Assembly: GCF_000286835.2 (NCBI RefSeq)
Contig: NZ_AJYD02000038.1
Span: 2,494,721-2,558,720, forward strand
Source: Enterovibrio norvegicus FF-33
GTDB lineage: Bacteria > Pseudomonadota > Gammaproteobacteria > Enterobacterales > Vibrionaceae
DNA: 64,000 nt
Reading direction: 5' to 3'
Shown piece after piece: positions 54,556-63,164 of this stretch. Position 1 is the first letter of the stretch. The number at the start of each line of letters is the position of its first letter. Made by a program: the position numbers and the translations under genes. The notes beneath the pieces were generated by a model, which ran no database searches, had not been told where the DNA came from, and saw nothing but the letters and a program-made list of their open reading frames with translations.

Positions 54556-56031
54556 TTACGCTTTTGCTACGTCGATCATGGTAATACTGCCATCGTCATT
54601 CACTTCTGCAATTTGCCCTGACGGCTCTTCCATAAAGAGTAGCGTGATAAATCCAACCACTGCTGTACCAGCAATAATCAGGAAGAAGGTGCTGTAGTCC
54701 ACCAGCGATAAAACGGTTAGATATACCACTGCACCAACGTTACCGTAAGCGCCTGTCATACCCGCGATTTGGCCTGTCATTCGACGCTTGATCAAAGGCA
54801 CAGCGGCAAACACGGCACCTTCGCCAGATTGAACAAAGAAAGAACACCCCATCGCCGCAACCACGGCCAACCAGACAGGCCATGTACCGTCAACCTGTCC
54901 CATCACTAAGTAGCCTAACGCTAAGCCCGCAGTAAGAATAAGCAGTGTTGGTTTGCGTCCAAATTTATCAGATAGCCACCCGCCACCCGGGCGCGACATC
55001 AAATTCATAAAGGCGTAAGCAGAAGCCACCATGCCAGCGATCACAGGTGTGAGCTCAAACGTTTCTAAGAAGAACAGGGGCAGCATTGATACCACCGCAA
55101 GCTCTGAACCAAACGTCGCAAAGTACAAGATGTTCAAGACTGCGACTTGTTTGAATTTGTATTGATGAATTTCAGGCACGGCCTCTTTGAAAATATGCTT
55201 GTTTACCTTCCACACTTGCAGTGAATCGAACACATAGATCAGCGCGAGACCGACGTAAATCATGGTGACGACTGTCGTAGAGAACATACCAATACCTGAT
55301 GGCGAAAGCTTCCATGCAAGTAGCGCTAGCGCGCCATACATCGGCATTTTCATCAACAGCAACAAGTAGAAGTCAGCTTTTGATGTGACTTCCATTGCAC
55401 CCGCGTTCTTCGGTTTGTAATAGGTCGCACCTTTTGGTGTATCCGTTACGCTGCGATAAAACACAAAGGAAAACAGCAGACTCATCAAGCCTGTGATACC
55501 CATGGCATAGCGCCAACCATCTTCGCCACCAAACATTAGAGCGACAGTCGGCAACGTGAAGGCTGCTGCGGCAGAACCAAAGTTACCCCAGCCCCCATAA
55601 ATACCCTCAGCGGTACCAAGTTCATTGTGCGGGAACCACTCAGACACAAGACGAATACCAACAACAAAACCGGCGCCGATTAAGCCAAGTGCAAAACGTG
55701 CAATCGCCGCTTGTACGAAGTTGTCGGATAGGGCAAAAACGAAGCAGGGAATCGAACAAATGGCGAGTAAAAGTGAATAAACAATACGAGGGCCATATTT
55801 ATCCGTTAGCATACCAACGACCACCCGAGCCGGAATAGTAAATGCCACGTTTAAAATAAGCAGGGTTTTGATCTCGGCGGTGGTGAGTCCCAATGATTCT
55901 TTTACAGACTGAAGCAATGGTGCGAAATTAAACCACACCATAAACGTAATAAAAAATGCAAACCAACTTAAATGGAGTATTTTCATTTTCCCTGTAAATG
56001 AAAATAGGTTGAATTTCTCACTTCCTGACAT
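54556..56031 (-). CDS. Nitrate/nitrite MFS transporter (NarK/NasA type)
   Basis: The 491-residue inner-membrane protein has about 12 transmembrane helices and NarK-family signatures such as FALGLIGAGFVVGIRLVSEWFP (conserved Arg of the nitrate site) and YGNVGAVVYLTVLSL. The conserved Arg residues in helices 2 and 8 of NarK are expected. It brings nitrate in for the assimilatory nitrate reductase. It follows nirD after 182 bases and precedes the phosphatase-kinase gene. A 24-bp near-palindrome (56064-56087) lies in the gap. Confidence 0.92.
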   Translation of the reverse strand: MSGSEKFNLFSFTGKMKILHLSWFAFFITFMVWFNFAPLLQSVKESLGLTTAEIKTLLILNVAFTIPARVVVGMLTDKYGPRIVYSLLLAICSIPCFVFALSDNFVQAAIARFALGLIGAGFVVGIRLVSEWFPHNELGTAEGIYGGWGNFGSAAAAFTLPTVALMFGGEDGWRYAMGITGLMSLLFSFVFYRSVTDTPKGATYYKPKNAGAMEVTSKADFYLLLLMKMPMYGALALLAWKLSPSGIGMFSTTVVTMIYVGLALIYVFDSLQVWKVNKHIFKEAVPEIHQYKFKQVAVLNILYFATFGSELAVVSMLPLFFLETFELTPVIAGMVASAYAFMNLMSRPGGGWLSDKFGRKPTLLILTAGLALGYLVMGQVDGTWPVWLAVVAAMGCSFFVQSGEGAVFAAVPLIKRRMTGQIAGMTGAYGNVGAVVYLTVLSLVDYSTFFLIIAGTAVVGFITLLFMEEPSGQIAEVNDDGSITMIDVAKA

Positions 56032-56063
56032 TTCGACATCCTCATCAATTAATAATCCCTGGC

Positions 56064-56087
56064 ATTGCGGAATTTAATTTCCGCAAT
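56064..56087. promoter_or_regulatory. 24-bp near-palindrome between nirD and the nitrate transporter gene
   Basis: Perfect 9-bp arms ATTGCGGAA and TTCCGCAAT with a 6-base centre. There is no T run, so a terminator is unlikely. The half-site TGCGGAAT also occurs in the near-palindrome at 60196. Confidence 0.5.
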
Positions 56088-56213
56088 CAAAATCTCTATT
56101 CCTATTTCTGGGACACAGTTAGCCCGTCGCGATAAGGCGCTGATTGAACAACGCCATCACGGCAATATTTTTTATTCCTTGATTAATCGGCTAAGTGGTC
56201 ACGTTTTCAGCTA

Positions 56214-56546
56214 TTAACCCATCGCAGCCAGCTGCACATCTCCTTCATGGCATCTCACTGAATACGTACCAACGGAGATCGAGTCATCTTCAATGCACAC
56301 ACCGCTTTCGAGGCAGAAATGCTGTTTATAAAGCGGTGACGCAATCACGGTTTTATCACCCGATGAGCCAAGCATTCCTCGAGACAAAACATTGGCTTTA
56401 CCAATTGGGTCGAAATTGTCGATGGCGTACAAGGTATCTGTTTGACCGCAGAGAAAAATCGCCACTTGTTTTTCATCAAATAACGCGCAAACACCCGTGT
56501 TTTTAACCAAATCTTGCTTACGACAAATCGTTTGCCATTGTGTCAT
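56214..56546 (-). CDS. nirD: Nitrite reductase small subunit NirD
   Basis: The 110-residue protein is a Rieske-fold domain that has lost the cluster ligands, as in other NirD proteins. It begins WQTICRKQDLVKNTGV and includes YAIDNFDPIGKA and PLYKQHFCLESGVC. It pairs with NirB to form the assimilatory NADH-nitrite reductase. The ATG at 56546 has AGGGAGAC just upstream; a longer in-frame version would run into nirB. It starts 10 bases after the nirB stop. Confidence 0.93.
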   Translation of the reverse strand: MTQWQTICRKQDLVKNTGVCALFDEKQVAIFLCGQTDTLYAIDNFDPIGKANVLSRGMLGSSGDKTVIASPLYKQHFCLESGVCIEDDSISVGTYSVRCHEGDVQLAAMG

Positions 56547-56556
56547 TTCCGTCTCC

Positions 56557-59142
56557 CTAACCTTGTATCTCAACAACATCAATACGTTGGACTTTCTCAG
56601 CCTGTTGAACGCCGACGCCATCTGCCAATGTTTCTTTTTCAGCTGGCGCGGGTACTCTTTGCCCCCGCTCAGTGATGTATTTCAACCCACTGTCGGCTTG
56701 CTCGCTATTAATGAAGTGCTTAAAGCGTTTGAGCCTTTCTGGCGATTCAATGGTGGTTTTCCACTCGCATTGATATTGCCCGAGGCTTTCAGCCATTTCT
56801 TTTTCTAGCTCGTCGGCAATCGAAAGTTTGTCTTCAATGACCACCTGCTTGAGGTAATCCAACCCACCTTCGAGGTTTTCGAGCCAAACGGACGTGCGCT
56901 GTAAACGGTCAGCGGTGCGGATGTAGAACATCAAAATGCGGTCGATGTATTTGATCAAATCAACACGATCAAGATCGGAGGCAAATAAATCACCATGGCG
57001 AGGACGCATGCCGCCGTTTCCGCAGACATAGAGGTTCCAGCCATTTTCAGTGGCGATGATACCGATGTCTTTTGATTGCGCTTCCGCACACTCACGCGTA
57101 CAGCCTGACACAGCGAATTTGAGCTTGTGCGGCGATCTGAGGCCTTTGTAGCGGTCTTCGATGTTGATGGCGAAACCGACACTGTCATCGATGCCATAGC
57201 GACACCAAGTCGAGCCCACACATGATTTCACTGTTCGTACGGATTTACCGTAGGCGTGACCAGTTTCAAACCCCGCATCAACCAAAATTTTCCAAATGTC
57301 AGGCAATTCGTGCAATTGCGCACCAAACAAGTCGATACGCTGACCGCCCGTGACTTTGGTATACAGATCATATTGTTTGGCGACCTGTCCCAATACAATC
57401 AGCTTGTCTGGTGTAATTTCGCCACCCGCAACACGTGGCACGACGGAATATGTACCGTCTTTTTGCATATTACCGAGGTAGTTATCATTGGTGTCTTGCA
57501 AACCGATGTGCTCGTCTTTTAGCACATAGTCATTCCAAAATGACGCCAGAATCGACCCTACGGTGGGTTTACAAATGTCACAACCAAGACCTGACCCGTG
57601 ACTTTCAAGCAAGTCATCGAAAGTTTTCACTTTCTTGATGCGAACAATGTCCGCCAATTCTTGGCGTGTGTAGTGAAAATGCTCACAAAGGTCGTTGTTC
57701 ACTTCATGGCCTAACGCGGCCAGTTCTGTGTCCATGACTTGCTTGGTTAACGCTGCACAGCCGCCGCAACCGGTAGATGCTTTGGTTTCTGCTTTCAATT
57801 CCGCCATGGACGAACAACCTGCAGCCACAGCCGCTTTTATGGTCCCTTTGGTAACGTCATAACATGAACATATCTGCGCAGTATCCGGCAAGCTTGCAAG
57901 CCCTGCCGACCCAGTATCAGAGTCAGCGGCTCCGTCGGAAAGCAAAAGTACTGATGGGAATTCAGGTAACGGCAAATCGTTGAGCATGGTTTGCAATAAG
58001 TGGGAATAGCTCTCTACATCGCCAACCAGCACCGCACCCAACAGTTTGGTTCCATCTTCAGACACAATCACACGCTTGTAGACTTGCTCAATGCCGTCAG
58101 AGAAGGTGTAAGACTGTGCTCCCGGCGTATTGCCATGCGCGTCACCAATACTGGCAACATCAACACCCAATAACTTCAACTTAGTGCTCATGTCAGCGCC
58201 TTTAAACGCAGCCTCTTCTCCGCACAGTTTCGCTGCAACAACCCTCGCCATTTGATAACCCGGGGCGACCAATCCGAAAATGCGTCCTTCCCATAAGGCA
58301 CACTCACCAATGGCATAAATATCACTGTCACTGGTTTGGCAGCTATCGTTGACGACAATGCCGCCACGTTCACCAAGCGCTAGGTCATGAGCCTTAGCCA
58401 ATGCATCTTGAGGACGAATACCGGCCGAAAACACAACGACATCGGTTTCCAATTCACTGCCATCGGCAAATTCCAGTTTGTAGCGAGACGCATTGCCAGC
58501 CGAGATTGCCTTAGTCGCCTTTTCCGTGTGAATAGTCACGCCAAGCGAGGTGATTTTTTGCTTAAGTAATTCACCGCCGCCATCATCAAGCTGTACCGCC
58601 ATTAGACGCGGTGCGAACTCAACCACATGGGTTTCAAGACCCATATTCTGTATCGCGTTCGCGGCCTCTAGGCCTAACAATCCCCCGCCCACAACCACAC
58701 CAACCTGACTTGTGTCACCGGATGCTCGGATGGCTTCCAAGTCTTCTATCGTTCGGTAAACATGGCAATGCGCTTGATCGTTACCTTGGATTGGCGGAAC
58801 AAATGGATATGAGCCCGTTGCAAGCACGAGTTTGTCGTAAACAACTTCGCGCCCTTTGTCAGTCACTACACATTTATTTTCTCGTTGAATGGCGACCACT
58901 TTTTCATTCAAGTAATAGTGGACGCCTTTGTCGTCATACGCTTCTTCACTGGTTAGCATCAGATCATTGGCTGTTTTACCGCTAAAAAAGCTGCTTAGCT
59001 GCACCCTGTCGTAAGCAAGACGAGGTTCTTCCGAAAACGTGATGATCTCAAATTCGTTGTTATTGTTTCTGTCGCACAGTTCCTCGATGAACCTGTGCCC
59101 TACCATGCCATTCCCAACAACGACAATGCGTTTCTTGTCCAT
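56557..59142 (-). CDS. nirB: NADH-dependent nitrite reductase large subunit NirB
   Basis: The 861-residue enzyme reduces nitrite to ammonium in the cytoplasm. Domains in order: FAD/NAD-binding reductase (about 1-400; VVVGNGMVGHRFIEE), a BFD-like [2Fe-2S] domain (about 420-490; CSCYDVT and CGGC), and sulfite/nitrite reductase domains. The siroheme/[4Fe-4S] ligands lie in SCVGSTWCRYG and GCTRECAEAQSK. I start it at MDKKRIVVVGNG, as expected for the family; the frame stays open for 87 codons upstream but these lie inside cobA. It is the second gene of the operon cobA-nirB-nirD. Confidence 0.95.
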   Translation of the reverse strand: MDKKRIVVVGNGMVGHRFIEELCDRNNNNEFEIITFSEEPRLAYDRVQLSSFFSGKTANDLMLTSEEAYDDKGVHYYLNEKVVAIQRENKCVVTDKGREVVYDKLVLATGSYPFVPPIQGNDQAHCHVYRTIEDLEAIRASGDTSQVGVVVGGGLLGLEAANAIQNMGLETHVVEFAPRLMAVQLDDGGGELLKQKITSLGVTIHTEKATKAISAGNASRYKLEFADGSELETDVVVFSAGIRPQDALAKAHDLALGERGGIVVNDSCQTSDSDIYAIGECALWEGRIFGLVAPGYQMARVVAAKLCGEEAAFKGADMSTKLKLLGVDVASIGDAHGNTPGAQSYTFSDGIEQVYKRVIVSEDGTKLLGAVLVGDVESYSHLLQTMLNDLPLPEFPSVLLLSDGAADSDTGSAGLASLPDTAQICSCYDVTKGTIKAAVAAGCSSMAELKAETKASTGCGGCAALTKQVMDTELAALGHEVNNDLCEHFHYTRQELADIVRIKKVKTFDDLLESHGSGLGCDICKPTVGSILASFWNDYVLKDEHIGLQDTNDNYLGNMQKDGTYSVVPRVAGGEITPDKLIVLGQVAKQYDLYTKVTGGQRIDLFGAQLHELPDIWKILVDAGFETGHAYGKSVRTVKSCVGSTWCRYGIDDSVGFAINIEDRYKGLRSPHKLKFAVSGCTRECAEAQSKDIGIIATENGWNLYVCGNGGMRPRHGDLFASDLDRVDLIKYIDRILMFYIRTADRLQRTSVWLENLEGGLDYLKQVVIEDKLSIADELEKEMAESLGQYQCEWKTTIESPERLKRFKHFINSEQADSGLKYITERGQRVPAPAEKETLADGVGVQQAEKVQRIDVVEIQG

Positions 59143-59152
59143 AATCCTTTCC

Positions 59153-59980
59153 CTATGCTGAAAGCTTTTCAATGTGTTCTTGCGATTGGACGACAAACCA
59201 ATCCAGTTCGGAGGCAAGCGATACCACATGACCGACCACGATGAGTGCCGGTGACTGAACACCTTTATTTGCGATATAAGCGTGAATGTCTGAAAGTGTT
59301 TTGATGAAAACACGCTGATCTGAGGTGCAGCCTTTTTCGATAACGGCGACAGGTGTTGTGGCGGAGAGACCCTCGGCAAGAAGCTCATGACAGATGAATT
59401 CAAGCTTGGATAGACCCATGTAAAACACCAATGTTTGGTTGAGTGATGCGAGGGCAGACCAATTCACTTCGAGGTCATGTTCTGAATGTGCGGTGACAAA
59501 TGTGCAACCCTGTGAAACGCCCCGATGTGTTAAAGGAATACCCGCATAGCTAGTACAACCGCTCGCCGCGGTAATACCCGGAACGACTTCAACAGAGATA
59601 CCTTCTCGATGAAGTACCTGCATCTCCTCTCCGCCACGACCAAATACAAAGACGTCGCCGCCTTTAAGTCGGCAGACGGTTTTCCCTTTTTTTGCTTCTT
59701 CAACCAAAATGCAATTAATGTCAGCCTGAGAAACGCTGTGCTTATCTTTCGCTTTACCGACAAAAATATGTTTTTTCCCGAATGGGATTAATGCGATTAT
59801 TTCGTCGCTAACCAAACGGTCATACACAATGACGTCTGATTGTTGAATACACCGAAGCGCCTTCACTGTCATGAGATCGGGATCGCCAGGCCCTGCGCCC
59901 ACAAGATATACCTTGCCACTATTCTGATGTTTAGCGGTCATTAAAGAAGCTCGCCGTTTATCTGTTGAATTGTCGGACAT
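59153..59980 (-). CDS. cobA: Uroporphyrinogen-III C-methyltransferase
   Basis: The 275-residue SUMT makes precorrin-2, the precursor of the siroheme of NirB. The SAM-binding motif VGAGPGDPDLMTVKAL is at about residues 27-42, with VYDRLVS, VCRLKGGDVFVFGRGGEE and PGITAASGCTSYAGIPLTHR downstream. There is no dehydrogenase/ferrochelatase (CysG N-terminal) part. It leads the minus-strand nitrate operon, 10 bases ahead of nirB, and has a sigma-54-like promoter about 70-85 bases before its start. Confidence 0.93.
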   Translation of the reverse strand: MSDNSTDKRRASLMTAKHQNSGKVYLVGAGPGDPDLMTVKALRCIQQSDVIVYDRLVSDEIIALIPFGKKHIFVGKAKDKHSVSQADINCILVEEAKKGKTVCRLKGGDVFVFGRGGEEMQVLHREGISVEVVPGITAASGCTSYAGIPLTHRGVSQGCTFVTAHSEHDLEVNWSALASLNQTLVFYMGLSKLEFICHELLAEGLSATTPVAVIEKGCTSDQRVFIKTLSDIHAYIANKGVQSPALIVVGHVVSLASELDWFVVQSQEHIEKLSA

Positions 59981-60048
59981 CCTTGCCTCTCACTTTCTTT
60001 GCTAAAAGCCATCTTTTCAAAAAGACCTGCCGAATATATCTAGCTATC

Positions 60049-60064
60049 AGCAATTTAAGTGCCA
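60049..60064 (-). promoter_or_regulatory. Sigma-54 (-24/-12) promoter of the cobA-nirBD operon
   Basis: Read on the minus strand the element is TGGCAC, five bases, then TTGCT, with the GG and GC exactly 12 bases apart as in the consensus. Initiation would fall near 60037, giving a leader of about 57 nt. Confidence 0.75.
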
Positions 60065-60195
60065 GTAATTAAAATAGACATCATCACACCTTTCAATTTA
60101 ATGATTTTACTAATGAATTAATAACACTCATAACACCCATGAGGGATATGAAAAATAAAAAACACTCACACACTCAACATCACTGCTCGTTAATA

Positions 60196-60219
60196 GTGCG
60201 CAATAGAAATATTCCGCAC
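60196..60219. promoter_or_regulatory. Near-palindrome midway between two sigma-54 promoters, candidate enhancer
   Basis: Arms GTGCGCAAT and ATTCCGCAC (8 of 9 pair) with a 6-base spacer lie about 170 bp from the predicted start sites of both cobA and nasA. GCACCA half-sites at 60215 and 60240 resemble NtrC half-sites (GCACCA..GGTGC), but a full NtrC box is not seen. Confidence 0.45.
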
Positions 60220-60357
60220 CAAAAAGAGAACCTTATATTGCACCAATACAAAGCATTTTATTCTCATTAAATGGAATGACGTTAAATATCATCATAAGAA
60301 ACAATAAAAACACCGTTTAATCGATGTGAAAAAATAAAAACAAAGAGATGGTATTAA

Positions 60358-60373
60358 TGGCGTGGTGATTGCT
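60358..60373 (+). promoter_or_regulatory. Sigma-54 (-24/-12) promoter of nasA
   Basis: TGGCGTG, four bases, then TTGCT keeps the GG/GC pairs at the exact 12-base distance. Initiation near 60384 gives a 29-nt leader to the ATG at 60413. Confidence 0.7.
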
Positions 60374-60412
60374 TATAGAGATCATTCAGAGGAAAAAAGG
60401 AATGAACTCGTC

Positions 60413-63106
60413 ATGTCAAAGAATCAATCAGAATGGACAAAATCAACCTGCCCTTATTGTGGCGTAGGTTGTGGCATCGAGGCGAAAATACACACCTCTG
60501 GAAAGCTTGAAGTCAGGGGAGATAGCCAACACCCTGCCAACTATGGCCGATTGTGTTCAAAAGGATTGGCGCTAGGTGACACTGTCGCAACAGAAGGCCG
60601 AATGCTCTCCCCGTCCATTGAAGGACAAAATTGCAGTTGGGATGATGCCTTAAGCCATGTCGCTTCATCACTTTCATCAATCATTGAACAACATGGCCCA
60701 GATGCCGTGGCGTTTTATGTCTCTGGACAATTACTCACAGAAGATTACTACGTAGCAAATAAGTTGATGAAAGGGTTTATCGGTAGCGGAAACATCGACA
60801 CCAATTCTCGCTTGTGTATGGCCTCTGCCGTAGCGGGTCACAAACGTGCATTTGGAGAAGACATTGTTCCCGGTAATTATGAAGATATTGAGTTAGCCGA
60901 TCTCGTTGTACTCACGGGCTCTAACCTTGCTTGGTGTCACCCAGTGATATACCAACGATTGAAAGCAGCCAAAGAAAAACGCGGAACCAAAATCGTGGTT
61001 ATTGACCCAAGAGAAACCCGTAGTTGCGAGATAGCCGACCTACATCTCCCCCTATTTTCTGGCAGCGATATTGCTTTGTTTAACGGCTTACTGGCATACC
61101 TTGTCAAACATCAGCATATCAACCAAACCTACATCGATTCTCATACTGTCGGATTTGAACAAACCCTTACCCAAGCACAACGTTTTTCCACAATAACGTC
61201 GGTGGCGTTAGAGACGGGCTTAAAAACAACGGACATAGAAACCTTCTATCAATGGTTTTGTTCAACACCGCTCACCACCACTGTGTTTTCTCAAGGCATC
61301 AACCAATCCACGAGTGGCACTGACAAAGCAAACAGTATCATTAATTGCCACCTAGCCACTGGCCGTATTGGGCTACCCGGTAGTACACCGTTTTCAATTA
61401 CCGGCCAACCAAACGCCATGGGTGGGCGGGAAGTGGGTGGGCTGGCAAACACACTGGCCGCGCATCTTGAATTTGGTAACGACGAGCACTTTTCGCTGGT
61501 GAAAATTTTTTGGAAAGCGCCCACTCTAGCAACCAAACCAGGGCTAAAAGCCATCGATATGTTCGATGCGATTGAAAAAGGAAACGTGAAAGCCATTTGG
61601 GTGATGGCGACCAACCCAGCGGTAAGCCTACCTGACAGCGACAGGATCAATCGCATTTTATCTGACTGCCCACTCGTGATTGTTTCAGACTGTGTTGCTG
61701 ATACAGAAACGCTTCGTCACGCAAACGTCTGCTTACCCGCTCAAGGCTGGAGCGAAAAATCAGGCACAGTGACTAACTCAGAGCGTCGCATCTCTCGACA
61801 GCGTCGATTGCTACCTACACCAGGCGAAGGCAAACCTGATTGGTGGATAGTCAGCGAGGTCGCCAAACGAATGGGTTTCCATGACGCCTTTAATTACCAG
61901 ACAGAGGCCGATATTTTCAGGGAGTATGTTGCACAGACCAACATAGGAAATCGTCACGAAGACAGAAGTAAAAGAATGCTGAACCTGTCAGGGCTAAACG
62001 GCATGACCAATGAGGCGTATAACGACCTGTCTCCAATTCAATGGCCTGTTAACAGCACGACGGGCGAAAGTGAACGCTTGTTTAGTGATGGACAGTTTTC
62101 GACGCCGGATGGAAAAGCAAAGTTCATCACTGTTGATCATCAGCCTCCAGCCAATGCCATTAGCGAACGCTATGGACTTATCTTAAATACAGGTCGAATT
62201 AGGGATCAATGGCACACCATGACTCGCACAGGTTTATCGAGCATTCTCAACACTCATGACAGTGAACCCATGCTAGAGATCCACCCTTTTAATGCATCCG
62301 ATCGGGGCATTAGAGATGGTCAGTTGGTAAAAGTCAGTAGCAATATCAGTACGCAAGTATTTCGAGCAAGCGTCACTCGTCACGTTCCGGTAGGACAATG
62401 CTTTGCTCCCATTCACTGGAGTCAAACTCACTGCTCAGGAGGTAAAACAGACGCACTCATTCCGGCGATTACCGATCCAATTTCAGGGCAACCTGAGTTG
62501 AAAGCTACACCGGTGATGGTTCAGCCAATGTTTGTAAAAACCAGCCTTCAAATCTGCCGTTCATCACCGTTTTCACAGAGGCAATTGAGTCAGTTTTGTG
62601 CCGAATATTGGGTAAAGCAGAAAGTCTCAGGGGGCTACGTTTATCAACTTCAATTTTTTAACGAAACCGACGAGGTATATGCCACGCTTTTGGACTCATT
62701 CGTAGGTGATGAGGATGCCATCATTCAAGGTGGACAGCCCGCGCAGAGAAGAGCGGTTGTTTTTCAGCAATTGAAACCAACAATGGCATTTTCCCTTTGC
62801 AATATTGATAGCGAGCTGCGTCAACCCGATATTGCACAGCTTTTAGCATCTCACTTTACGCATCAGGATATTCACGCTTTCTTAGCTGATTCCCTTGCAA
62901 CGCGTTCTCCCATTATCTGCACCTGCAAGCAAGTCACGCAAAGTGATATCGAGAATCTCATTGCTGAAAATCCATCCATTGATACACAGACAATCAGCGA
63001 GTTAACGTTGGCGGGTACAGGCTGTGGCAGTTGTGCATCCGACATCGAACAATGCCTTTTGCGTGCTTGTACGAGTGCATTGTCAATGGTTCAGAAAGCG
63101 GGATAA
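60413..63106 (+). CDS. nasA: Assimilatory nitrate reductase catalytic subunit
   Basis: The 897-residue molybdoenzyme reduces nitrate to nitrite in the cytoplasm. It has an N-terminal [4Fe-4S] motif CPYCGVGCGIE with a later C in LCSKGLALGD, and the bis-MGD domains (about 50-690, with TNSRLCMASAV, VIDPRET, TGQPNAMGGREVGGL). A molybdopterin-binding end domain follows, then a C-terminal BFD-like [2Fe-2S] domain (CTCKQVT and CGSC). The ATG at 60413 is chosen; GTG codons at 60362-60367 lie inside the sigma-54 promoter. It is divergent from cobA-nirBD. Confidence 0.94.
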   Translation: MSKNQSEWTKSTCPYCGVGCGIEAKIHTSGKLEVRGDSQHPANYGRLCSKGLALGDTVATEGRMLSPSIEGQNCSWDDALSHVASSLSSIIEQHGPDAVAFYVSGQLLTEDYYVANKLMKGFIGSGNIDTNSRLCMASAVAGHKRAFGEDIVPGNYEDIELADLVVLTGSNLAWCHPVIYQRLKAAKEKRGTKIVVIDPRETRSCEIADLHLPLFSGSDIALFNGLLAYLVKHQHINQTYIDSHTVGFEQTLTQAQRFSTITSVALETGLKTTDIETFYQWFCSTPLTTTVFSQGINQSTSGTDKANSIINCHLATGRIGLPGSTPFSITGQPNAMGGREVGGLANTLAAHLEFGNDEHFSLVKIFWKAPTLATKPGLKAIDMFDAIEKGNVKAIWVMATNPAVSLPDSDRINRILSDCPLVIVSDCVADTETLRHANVCLPAQGWSEKSGTVTNSERRISRQRRLLPTPGEGKPDWWIVSEVAKRMGFHDAFNYQTEADIFREYVAQTNIGNRHEDRSKRMLNLSGLNGMTNEAYNDLSPIQWPVNSTTGESERLFSDGQFSTPDGKAKFITVDHQPPANAISERYGLILNTGRIRDQWHTMTRTGLSSILNTHDSEPMLEIHPFNASDRGIRDGQLVKVSSNISTQVFRASVTRHVPVGQCFAPIHWSQTHCSGGKTDALIPAITDPISGQPELKATPVMVQPMFVKTSLQICRSSPFSQRQLSQFCAEYWVKQKVSGGYVYQLQFFNETDEVYATLLDSFVGDEDAIIQGGQPAQRRAVVFQQLKPTMAFSLCNIDSELRQPDIAQLLASHFTHQDIHAFLADSLATRSPIICTCKQVTQSDIENLIAENPSIDTQTISELTLAGTGCGSCASDIEQCLLRACTSALSMVQKAG

Positions 63107-63107
63107 C

Positions 63108-63132
63108 AAAAAGGCAGCCTAGGCTGCCTTCT
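63108..63132. terminator. Terminator between nasA and topA
   Basis: AAGGCAGCC and GGCTGCCTT with a TA centre form a perfect palindrome preceded by A residues, between convergent genes. Confidence 0.7.
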
Positions 63133-63164
63133 CAATTTTCACATTCAACGCTTAAACGCGAATA

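Noticed and set aside
59143-59403. 87-codon extension of NirB
   Set aside because: It lies inside the cobA coding region, and the NAD(P)/FAD domain begins at MDKKRIVVVGNG.
60196-60245. Canonical NtrC binding box
   Set aside because: Only GCACCA half-sites and an off-consensus near-palindrome are present; a proper GCACCA..GGTGC pair was not found, so only a candidate enhancer is reported.
60362-60412. GTG start giving a longer NasA
   Set aside because: The GTG codons lie inside a -24/-12 promoter element and the family begins near the ATG at 60413.
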